From positions 1 through 5,062 of the forward strand of contig JAISSC010000079.1 of NCBI GenBank assembly GCA_031273305.1: a DNA stretch of 5,062 nt, in the 5' to 3' direction. Both the position numbers and the translations under genes were made by a program. Below the pieces are notes generated by a model, which worked only from the letters and a program-made list of their open reading frames with translations, was not told where the DNA came from and made no database searches. This document shows positions 1-5,062 of the stretch, piece after piece. This stretch comes from Flavobacteriaceae bacterium. GTDB lineage: Bacteria; Bacteroidota; Bacteroidia; Flavobacteriales; Weeksellaceae. Numbering within the stretch: the first letter of the stretch is position 1; every line of letters starts with the position of its first letter.

Positions 1-1
1 T

Positions 2-3000
2 AAAAACCTGACATTAGAATCTGATACTTCCCTGCTTATGGGTTCATTGAGCTTTAATTTTTCCAAAAAGAACGGGATGAGTAATTTTGCAGATAAGGTA
101 AACTGGAATCTGGATTTAAAAGAAGGAAGCAAAATATCAGGAAAAGATATACGGTATTTTGCTAAAAACTGGAACTCAAATTCCGTAATAAATGCCTCAT
201 CTCAGGCTAAAGGATTCCTCAATAACTTAACAATAACCAATCCGATTTTGTCGGTTGAATCTACGTTTTATTCAGCATCCGGCTTAAATTTAAAAAATCT
301 GGTTTCTCCAAATTCATCTCAATTGTTTTCCATAACAACCAAAAATGCCCGCTTGCAGACCTCTTATACCTCTTTAAAAAGTTGGCTCCCCCGATTTATT
401 TCCGTTAAAATTCCGGAAGTTGTTTCAAACTTCGGAACTACTAATTATAACGGAGATTTTTCCATTGATAAGAACTCGATTGTAACTAAAGGGAATATGA
501 TAAGCTCCGTAGGAAAGGTTCAAGCCGATGCCCGATTAACGGAATATTCATCTAAAGACCCTAAGTATCAGGGCTGGGTAGAGACCTCACACCTTAACCT
601 GGCTCCCTTTATAAAATCATCTGCACTTGGCTCCATAACATCAAAAATTCATTTTGACGGGAAGGGATTTAGTCTGGAGCGTATAGATACAAAATTTGAT
701 GCTCAGCTGACGGAGTTAATATTCGAGGGGAATGTTATAAATTCCATTACAGTCACAGGGGATTTAAAAGATAAAATTTTCAAAGGGAATATAGCCGCAA
801 ATGATGAACATGCCCTCCTTGATTTTGAAGGGAATGTGGACTTTTCTCAAAAAATAATAAAAACCGACTTTGAAGCAGATATTCAGAACCTTAATTTAGG
901 CTATTTTATTGATATAGCCGATAAAGATACCTCATTTAAAGGAGTATTAAAAACAGACATCCAATTCAGCTCTATTAATGACCTGACAGGACAGATAAAC
1001 ATCAGCGACATTACCCTGAAAAAAGAGGGCAGAGATACAAATTACAACGACATTCAGATTAAAACAACCTTTGAAGACGGAAACAGGAATTTGGATGTTT
1101 TTTCACCGAATATGATTACAGCCAATATTTATGGCAAGTATAGTCTTGATGATATTCCCGCCATGCTGCAGGAGGGAATCGGTAATTTGCTGGTTAATTA
1201 CAAACCTAAAAAACGTTTTGATGATCAGGAGTTTTCATTCATATTAGACCTGGATGTACAAAAAGACTTGCTTGACCTGCTGATGTTGGACATCAACCTT
1301 TCTCCGGGAACTACTATAACCGGAAAATATACGGGCGTAAGCAACCAGTTGCAGGCACAGGTAATTTCCGAATATATCTATTACAAGAACATAAAATTAT
1401 CCAATCCGAATATTTTTCTAAATACCGCAGACTCCTTAAGACAGTTTATGGGTTCCTTATCCTCGCTTGCCGTAGGTGATACAAAGGTTGAAAACATAAA
1501 CTTCTCAGGATTTAAGAAAAATGATACTTTATTTGCCTCTACCCACTTTTTTTATGGCAAATCTAAACAGACAGATTTTGATATGAACCTGTATCAAACC
1601 CGTATAGGCAACGATTTGATATTCGGATTTAAGCCTTCGGATATAAATCTGGTGCAGGCAAAATGGAAATTAAATCCCGATTTCAGAGCCGATGAGGATA
1701 TTGCAAAATACAATGTGATCACCAATAAATTGACACTGGAAAAAATTGCATTAAAATCGGATAAATCTGAAATTATGCTATCCGGAGAATACATCTCTAA
1801 GGACGAGTACAATTTTGATCTGGATCTAACCGAAGTAGAACTGGATAAAGTATTACCTCCCGGTTTGCTTAAAAGCATGTCCTTTGAAGGAATTGCTAAC
1901 GGTTCCGCAAAAATACTCAAAAATTCACGGGAGTTTAAACCATTGGTCAATATCGCCATTGAGGGGCTTAAATTCAATACTCAACCGTTAGGTGACCTGA
2001 CTATGGAAGCCGTATATGACGTCGAAGAAAATAAATACTTACTGGATACTAAACTGATAGATGCAGGAGAAGAACGATTTTTAGCTCAAGGATATATAAA
2101 AAATGTGCCTGCTCAGCCGGCACAATTAAATATAGACCTCACAGCCAATCAGTTGAACATAGCACCCATCGGAACTTTCCTTCAAAGTGTTTTTTCCAAA
2201 TTCAGGGGGAATGCCACAGGGGGTGTGCAAATCACGGGAAATTTAAAAAATCCTGAATATCAGGGAGGATTAACCCTGTCCAATACCGGATTTACAGTAA
2301 ACTTTTTAGGTGTAGACTATCAATTGACCAAAGATCAGGAACTTCAAATCTTACCCGGAGGATTTTTCTTCTTTGACAATATTGAACTGAAAGATACACT
2401 AAATAACACGCAGGGAACGGTCTTTGGAGCGTTAATGACTAAGAATTTTTCAGAATGGGGTATGGACCTGCTTTTTTCAACAGATAAACTTATGGTTTTG
2501 AACACCCACATGGAAGATAATGATTTGTTTTTTGGAACCGTTTACGCCGCAGGAAACTTCTCCATTACCGGGTCTACGGTAGGAGGTATAGAAATATCGG
2601 CAATAGCAACAGCTTTAGAAGGTAGCAACCTGACAATAAACAGCAACAGTACGACTAATGCCACAGATATAAGTTTTATTAAATTCCTTCCGGAAAAACA
2701 TGAAGACGATGAAGAATCCGATGCTAAACCACCGATAGGATTATCCATACATGCAGACGTAACAGCAGATAATAAGTCCGTAGTAGACCTAATCATCAGT
2801 CAAAAAACAGGAGACAAAATAGAGGTGAGGGGAGATGCCAAACACTTGAAATTTGATATGTCTAAAGCCAGAGTTGTTACGCTGGATGGCTTATATACGA
2901 TCACGGGAGACAGTAAATATTATTACAATATATTCGTAAATAAAGATTTTACGATAGTGCCGGGAAGTACCATAAGATGGGATAATACAAATCCGGCAAA

Positions 3001-3778
3001 TGCAGATCTGGGCATAAAAGCTACTTATACAAAATTAGTAAGCAATTTGGGGGATTATTTAGGTCTCTCTACGATCCCTGCTACGAATGTTACTGTAACA
3101 GCATCATTGACCGGGTATTTATCCAAGCCGAGTATGGTCTTTGATATTGATGCAGAAGCCTCTACTATCATTAAGGAACAGCTAAAGAGCAAACTGGAAA
3201 ATAACGAGGGAGAAAAATATAATCAGGTAGCGAGTATTGTCGTATTTGGAAATTTCTTATCCGATAAAATGGGAGGAAGCAGTTATGCCTCTTCTGTATA
3301 TGATGTTGTATTGAGACAACTAACCTCTGTAATCAATAACATAAGCGGGGCATTCTCCCTGAATACCAATTTTAATGCAGGTTCTAAGATGGATAATACC
3401 AGCGATAGAATTTCCATAGACCCTACACTTAAGCTAAATCAGCGATTATCCATTATAGGTTCGGTTAACATGCCTTTGGAGCAGAAAAGTGCGGCAGACG
3501 TCTGGACTTATGGAGCAAAAATAGATTATGATATTTCCAAAAATAGCGATAAATCATTAATCCTGAATGGATTCTCAAAACCATCTGCTTTTGGTTTGGA
3601 AACCTCATTATTATCAAGTTCGGGTGCTAACAACCAAGCCTATGGAGGAGGAATTGTGTATAAAAGGTCATTTAATAGCCTAAGTGATTTATTTGGCGGG
3701 AAAAAGAAGGAAGAGAAAGAAGATAAAAACAAAAAAACCGACTCCCTCTCAAGTACAAGAGAAGAAGAAAGCAATTAA
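2..3778 (+). CDS. tamB: TamB-family translocation/assembly protein, C-terminal part (5' end outside window)
   Basis: The reading frame is open to the left edge. The ATG at 38 is therefore an internal methionine, and about 1258 codons are visible before TAA at 3776-3778. The N-terminal membrane anchor expected of the family is not seen; Bacteroidota homologues are usually about 1400-1700 residues, so a few hundred may be missing. The body consists of repeated short beta-rich units (for example FEGNVDFS, GDLKDKIFKGN, GYLSKPSMVFDID) typical of the AsmA/TamB beta-groove fold. Counting from the Met at 38, residues ~950-1110 carry the TamB C-terminal (DUF490) signature: YTITGDSKYYYNIFV, PGSTIRWDNTNPANADLGI, then LTGYLSKPSMVFDIDAEAS and VASIVVFGNFLS. 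It ends with a lysine/glutamate-rich tail (residues ~1220-1246). Known for the family: inner-membrane-anchored proteins spanning the periplasm, which assist outer-membrane protein assembly or lipid transport with a BamA-like partner (TamA in Proteobacteria, TamL proposed in Bacteroidota). No partner gene is visible here. Family assignment is confident; the exact substrate is unknown. Confidence 0.92.
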   Translation, partial: KNLTLESDTSLLMGSLSFNFSKKNGMSNFADKVNWNLDLKEGSKISGKDIRYFAKNWNSNSVINASSQAKGFLNNLTITNPILSVESTFYSASGLNLKNLVSPNSSQLFSITTKNARLQTSYTSLKSWLPRFISVKIPEVVSNFGTTNYNGDFSIDKNSIVTKGNMISSVGKVQADARLTEYSSKDPKYQGWVETSHLNLAPFIKSSALGSITSKIHFDGKGFSLERIDTKFDAQLTELIFEGNVINSITVTGDLKDKIFKGNIAANDEHALLDFEGNVDFSQKIIKTDFEADIQNLNLGYFIDIADKDTSFKGVLKTDIQFSSINDLTGQINISDITLKKEGRDTNYNDIQIKTTFEDGNRNLDVFSPNMITANIYGKYSLDDIPAMLQEGIGNLLVNYKPKKRFDDQEFSFILDLDVQKDLLDLLMLDINLSPGTTITGKYTGVSNQLQAQVISEYIYYKNIKLSNPNIFLNTADSLRQFMGSLSSLAVGDTKVENINFSGFKKNDTLFASTHFFYGKSKQTDFDMNLYQTRIGNDLIFGFKPSDINLVQAKWKLNPDFRADEDIAKYNVITNKLTLEKIALKSDKSEIMLSGEYISKDEYNFDLDLTEVELDKVLPPGLLKSMSFEGIANGSAKILKNSREFKPLVNIAIEGLKFNTQPLGDLTMEAVYDVEENKYLLDTKLIDAGEERFLAQGYIKNVPAQPAQLNIDLTANQLNIAPIGTFLQSVFSKFRGNATGGVQITGNLKNPEYQGGLTLSNTGFTVNFLGVDYQLTKDQELQILPGGFFFFDNIELKDTLNNTQGTVFGALMTKNFSEWGMDLLFSTDKLMVLNTHMEDNDLFFGTVYAAGNFSITGSTVGGIEISAIATALEGSNLTINSNSTTNATDISFIKFLPEKHEDDEESDAKPPIGLSIHADVTADNKSVVDLIISQKTGDKIEVRGDAKHLKFDMSKARVVTLDGLYTITGDSKYYYNIFVNKDFTIVPGSTIRWDNTNPANADLGIKATYTKLVSNLGDYLGLSTIPATNVTVTASLTGYLSKPSMVFDIDAEASTIIKEQLKSKLENNEGEKYNQVASIVVFGNFLSDKMGGSSYASSVYDVVLRQLTSVINNISGAFSLNTNFNAGSKMDNTSDRISIDPTLKLNQRLSIIGSVNMPLEQKSAADVWTYGAKIDYDISKNSDKSLILNGFSKPSAFGLETSLLSSSGANNQAYGGGIVYKRSFNSLSDLFGGKKKEEKEDKNKKTDSLSSTREEESN

Positions 3779-3780
3779 AC

Positions 3781-3817
3781 GTATAGGCATCCAATTTAGG
3801 CGTCTCTACCCGGTAGA
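3781..3817. repeat. Imperfect palindrome just after the tamB stop
   Basis: Two overlapping inverted repeats lie 2-40 bases after the tamB stop. Bases 3805-3810 (TCTACC) and 3812-3817 (GGTAGA) form a near-perfect 13-base palindrome around a single C. Bases 3784-3792 can also pair imperfectly with 3799-3808, with one bulge, one mismatch and G-U pairs, around an AATTTA loop. The minus strand reads GGTAGAGACGCC, resembling the GTAGAGACG core of small interspersed repeats that I recall from several phyla; that link is from memory and unverified. No T-run follows, so this is not a clear intrinsic terminator for tamB. Confidence 0.35.
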
Positions 3818-3849
3818 AAAGGTAACGTCATAGTTTTTGGCATGCCCTT

Positions 3850-3890
3850 GTCTTTGCGGGGTTGCCACGCTGCGCTCGCAACGATGTGGA
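3850..3890. repeat. GC-rich palindromic block resembling an interspersed repeat
   Basis: Bases 3841-3890 are about 62% G+C, well above the surrounding AT-rich DNA. GTTGC at 3861-3865 is inverted as GCAAC at 3878-3882. Read on the minus strand, the core TTGCGAGCGCAGCGTGGCAA closely resembles the 'CATTGCGAGCGCAGCGTGGCAATC' type of small palindromic repeat seen scattered between genes in many genomes (recalled, not searched). No protein-coding explanation is convincing. It is probably one decayed copy of a genome-wide repeat. Confidence 0.45.
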
Positions 3891-3925
3891 ATGATAGGTT
3901 AACTTTTTATATATCATTACTTTGT

Positions 3926-3948
3926 ACGGCTTTGCTTCGCAAAGCCGT
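3926..3948. repeat. Perfect 10-bp inverted repeat (hairpin) with 3-base loop
   Basis: ACGGCTTTGC at 3926-3935 is followed by the loop TTC and then its exact reverse complement GCAAAGCCGT at 3939-3948. Two flanking G-U pairs (3925/3949 and 3924/3950) could extend the stem in RNA. It is not followed by a T-run in either direction, so it is not a standard intrinsic terminator. It could still protect the 3' end of the tamB transcript, or be part of the same repeat element as the GC-rich block upstream. Confidence 0.6.
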
Positions 3949-3985
3949 GTTCCGCCCTTATCCCGAACTCACGTCAAGATATTTA

Positions 3986-4016
3986 TTTTTTTTCAATTTT
4001 TTTCAATTTTTTTTTT
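3986..4016 (+). promoter_or_regulatory. Three helically phased T-tracts upstream of the promoter
   Basis: Runs of T8 (3986-3993), T7 (3997-4003) and T10 (4007-4016) are separated by CAA spacers, and their starts lie 11 and 10 bases apart. This matches the DNA helical repeat, so the bends of the A/T tracts should add up to a curved segment. The third run merges into the -33 element of the promoter below. A role like an UP element or curvature-assisted activation is inferred; the tract lengths and spacing are seen directly. Confidence 0.55.
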
Positions 4017-4043
4017 GAAAAGTAAAAAATAATATTAATTTTG
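4013..4043 (+). promoter_or_regulatory. Bacteroidota-type sigma-A promoter for the outer-membrane barrel gene
   Basis: A -33 element TTTTG at 4013-4017 and a -7 element TAATTTTG at 4036-4043 match the Bacteroidota consensus (TTG, then TAnnTTTG), with 18 bases between TTG and TA. The -7 box is followed by C, as is common. Transcription would begin near 4048-4052, giving an untranslated leader of about 100 bases before the gene at 4151. The location directly after the phased T-tracts and upstream of the only following gene supports the call. Confidence 0.75.
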
Positions 4044-4060
4044 CCCAATATCTAATACAA

Positions 4061-4090
4061 CGGTGATGTTTTACAGAAAAAAAAATCACG
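4061..4090 (+). other. Possible stem-loop in the 5' leader
   Basis: GTGAT at 4063-4067 pairs with ATCAC at 4085-4089. One mismatch further in, TTTT at 4069-4072 can pair with four bases of an A9 run (4077-4085), leaving a seven-base loop. The structure would sit about 12 bases from the predicted 5' end of the transcript. A 5'-protecting or regulatory role is inferred only. It matches no riboswitch class I recognise. Confidence 0.3.
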
Positions 4091-4109
4091 CTATTAAAGA
4101 GGGTATATT

Positions 4110-4142
4110 ATGATTAAGAAATTAGGAAAAAATTTAAATTAA
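4110..4142 (+). CDS. Possible 10-codon leader ORF (MIKKLGKNLN)
   Basis: ATG at 4110 opens a 10-codon frame ending in TAA at 4140-4142. It is preceded by AGAGGG at 4098-4103, six bases before the ATG, which is the best Shine-Dalgarno-like match near either start in this leader. The stop is eight bases before the ATG at 4151, close enough for ribosomes to re-initiate or couple. The peptide is lysine/asparagine/leucine-rich with no recognisable domain. Bacteroidota depend little on Shine-Dalgarno pairing, so the motif may be chance. It could be a translated leader controlling the next gene, or simply noncoding leader. Confidence 0.3.
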   Translation: MIKKLGKNLN

Positions 4143-4150
4143 AATAAGTA

Positions 4151-4756
4151 ATGATCATGAAAAAAAATGTTTTGGCGGCTCTTATGTTCGTCTTTTTGTT
4201 AGGTTCAACCTTTAAAGTTAATGCTCAGGAAGTATTCGGTAAAGGTGACAATGTAATTAGTGTAGGTGTTGGTATCGGAAGTCATTTAAGTGGTTCTGGG
4301 TTTAAAAACACTATTCCTCCTCTTTCAATCTCTTGGGAGCATGGTGTTGTAGATGGATTATTTGGTGGTAATGGAGCCATAGGTGTTGGTGCTTTCATTG
4401 GATATTCCGCAAGTAAATATGAAGGAAAATATTGGAGTAATTATAGTTATGAGTATAAATATACTTATCTTATAATCGGAGCCAAAGGAAATTTACATTA
4501 TGGATTTTCAAGCAAATGGGATGGTTATGCAGGAGTATCACTTGGATATGATATAATAAATGCTACATATTCAGACAACTTAAAAGATAATAGTTTTGGG
4601 AATTCGTTTAGCAAGGCAGTAGCAGCAGAGTCATCTGAAGTGTTTTTTGCCTTTAATGTGGGTACACGGTATCAATTCTCCGACCAATGGGGTGCTTTTG
4701 CAGAACTTGGATACGGTCTTGCCATCTTGCAATTGGGTGTTTCTTATAAATTCTAA
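4151..4756 (+). CDS. Secreted small outer-membrane beta-barrel protein
   Basis: The 201-residue product begins with a Sec signal peptide: Lys4-Lys5, a hydrophobic core at ~7-19, and a signal peptidase I site VNA|QE after residue 25, typical of Bacteroidota. The mature ~176 residues alternate polar and hydrophobic/aromatic residues in about eight segments that fit an eight-stranded barrel. Examples are NVISVGVGIGS, AIGVGAFIGYSAS, YTYLIIGAKGNLHY, EVFFAFNVGTRYQF and the last strand AILQLGVSYKF. The C-terminal Phe is the usual BAM-recognition residue of outer-membrane proteins. The fold resembles the OmpX/OmpA-barrel 'outer membrane beta-barrel' families; ligand and function are not predictable. 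Strand 3-4 and 5-6 loops are Tyr/Ser- and Asn/Ser-rich and probably surface-exposed. ATG at 4157 (giving MKKNVL) is an equally good start; neither has a clear Shine-Dalgarno. The gene has its own promoter and terminator, so it appears monocistronic. Confidence 0.87.
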   Translation: MIMKKNVLAALMFVFLLGSTFKVNAQEVFGKGDNVISVGVGIGSHLSGSGFKNTIPPLSISWEHGVVDGLFGGNGAIGVGAFIGYSASKYEGKYWSNYSYEYKYTYLIIGAKGNLHYGFSSKWDGYAGVSLGYDIINATYSDNLKDNSFGNSFSKAVAAESSEVFFAFNVGTRYQFSDQWGAFAELGYGLAILQLGVSYKF

Positions 4757-4793
4757 AAGTTAGGATTCAAGATATATTCATACAATAAAAAAG

Positions 4794-4826
4794 AAACATA
4801 TTGAAATTTTCAATATGTTTTTTTTT
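4794..4826 (+). terminator. Intrinsic terminator of the barrel gene
   Basis: The 13-base arms 4794-4806 (AAACATATTGAAA) and 4808-4820 (TTTCAATATGTTT) are perfect reverse complements around one T, and a T9 run spans 4818-4826. The stem is AT-rich but long and begins 37 bases after the stop codon. An A-rich stretch before the stem (4787-4792) gives a T-run on the other strand, so it may also stop transcripts arriving from the right. Confidence 0.85.
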
Positions 4827-4861
4827 GGTATATATGTCAAAAAGAATTGGTTAAATTTGAT

Positions 4862-4899
4862 AAAAAGACGGAACGATTTCATTGCACAACCAAACCGTC
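4862..4899 (-). terminator. Weak candidate terminator for a gene arriving from the right
   Basis: On the minus strand, GACGG (4899-4895) and CCGTC (4871-4867) form a five-pair stem, followed directly by TTTTT (4866-4862). The 23-base loop is long and mostly unpaired, so the structure is weak. It would suit a minus-strand gene converging on the barrel gene, but no such gene is demonstrated inside the window. Confidence 0.3.
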
Positions 4900-4926
4900 C
4901 CGATAGGCATCTTCAGACTTATATTT

Positions 4927-4972
4927 GCTCTTAAAAACCTGCTAAAGTCCTGACTTTGACACTTTCAAGAGC
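4927..4972. repeat. Nested inverted repeat
   Basis: The outer arms GCTCTT (4927-4932) and AAGAGC (4967-4972) enclose a second inverted repeat, AAAGTC (4944-4949) and GACTTT (4952-4957), with internal loops of 11 and 9 bases. The sequence directly shows the symmetry. Whether it acts as RNA structure or as a protein-binding or recombination site is unknown. No gene overlaps it. Confidence 0.45.
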
Positions 4973-5017
4973 CTTGTTTTGCAACTATATGATAGTCATT
5001 ATTTTATAATTTTTACT

Positions 5018-5057
5018 ACACCAAAATGGGTGTCGCAGGCAGAAGCCTGAAAGGCTT
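5018..5057. repeat. Cluster of adjacent, partly exclusive hairpins at right edge
   Basis: ACACC (5018-5022) pairs with GGTGT (5029-5033). CAGGC (5036-5040) pairs with GCCTG (5045-5049) around AGAA. AAGCCT (5043-5048) pairs with AGGCTT (5052-5057) around GAA. The last two share GCCT and cannot form together. They run into the right edge, so the full element is not visible. Confidence 0.45.
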
Positions 5058-5062
5058 GATTT

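Larger units (their letters stand above)
4827..5062. other. Right-hand noncoding region rich in inverted repeats
   Basis: No convincing gene is visible here. All plus-strand frames hold only short openings, and all three minus-strand frames are open for only 15-26 codons from the right edge before stopping. The region contains a possible minus-strand terminator, a nested inverted repeat, a short dyad at 4984-4996 (ACTAT, ATG, ATAGT) and a cluster of hairpins at the edge. A lone -7-like box TAAATTTG at 4852-4859 lacks a well-spaced -33 partner; the nearest TTG is 24 bases upstream. It may be intergenic repeat DNA, a structured RNA, or the end of a gene or mobile element lying to the right. Confidence 0.5.

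Noticed and set aside
38..40. ATG at 38 as the start of the TamB protein
   Set aside because: The frame stays open to the left edge, the sequence before it continues in the same beta-rich style, and the family's N-terminal membrane anchor is missing. It is an internal Met.
1594..1977. Minus-strand open frame of 127 codons
   Set aside because: It is entirely antisense to the confident TamB frame, has no recognisable domain, and its composition looks like a shadow of the plus-strand codons.
2542..2796. Minus-strand open frame of 84 codons
   Set aside because: It is antisense to TamB, and its serine/leucine-rich content mirrors the opposite strand. No promoter or ribosome site supports it.
3986..4016. 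CAA-spaced T-runs as a CRISPR-like or coding tandem repeat
   Set aside because: The units are 10-11 bases of low complexity with no spacers. Phased T-tracts explain them better.
3842..4018. Plus-strand open frame of 58 codons crossing the intergenic palindromes
   Set aside because: It runs through the GC-rich repeat, the perfect hairpin and the T-tracts (ending in a run of Phe). It lacks a ribosome site and is a by-product of the repeats.
3783..4911. Nine-base match ATAGGCATC at 3783-3791 and 4903-4911 as possible repeat ends flanking the barrel gene
   Set aside because: A nine-base match between two regions of this size is expected by chance fairly often, and the flanks do not match.
4815..4934. 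Plus-strand open frame of 39 codons after the barrel gene
   Set aside because: Its ATG lies inside the terminator stem, its first codons are the T-run, and the peptide matches nothing I recognise.
5026..5062. ATG at 5026 opening a frame to the right edge (MGVAGRSLKGLI)
   Set aside because: There are only 12 codons, no ribosome site, and the ATG sits in a hairpin loop. It cannot be supported without more sequence.

Overview
The window looks like a chromosomal segment of an AT-rich member of the Bacteroidota. The evidence is a TamB-family protein of the long Bacteroidota type, an outer-membrane barrel protein whose signal peptide ends in the typical VNA|Q junction, and a promoter matching the Bacteroidota-specific -33/-7 consensus (TTG, then TAnnTTTG). 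No phylogenetic search was possible, so a finer placement is not justified.

Layout: (1) Bases 2-3778, plus strand, hold the C-terminal ~1258 codons of a tamB-like gene whose start lies beyond the left edge. (2) Bases 3779-3980 are noncoding. They carry an imperfect palindrome, a GC-rich palindromic block resembling small interspersed repeats, and a perfect 10-bp hairpin. (3) Bases 3986-4150 form a well-defined control region: three T-tracts spaced at one helical turn, a near-consensus promoter, and a ~100-nt leader with a possible stem-loop and a 10-codon upstream ORF behind the best Shine-Dalgarno match in the region. (4) Bases 4151-4756, plus strand, encode a secreted protein of about 200 residues predicted to form a small eight-stranded outer-membrane barrel. 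(5) Bases 4794-4826 are a strong intrinsic terminator. (6) Bases 4827-5062 contain no convincing gene but are rich in inverted repeats. They may be an intergenic repeat, a structured RNA, or the decayed end of something continuing to the right.

Both genes concern the cell envelope: TamB-type proteins bridge inner and outer membranes and support outer-membrane biogenesis, and the second product is an outer-membrane barrel. They are separated by 372 bases with a promoter of the second gene's own, so they are unlikely to form one operon. I see no new multi-gene system. The parts most worth a second look are the curved-DNA promoter and leader of the barrel gene and the inverted-repeat-rich intergenic regions.
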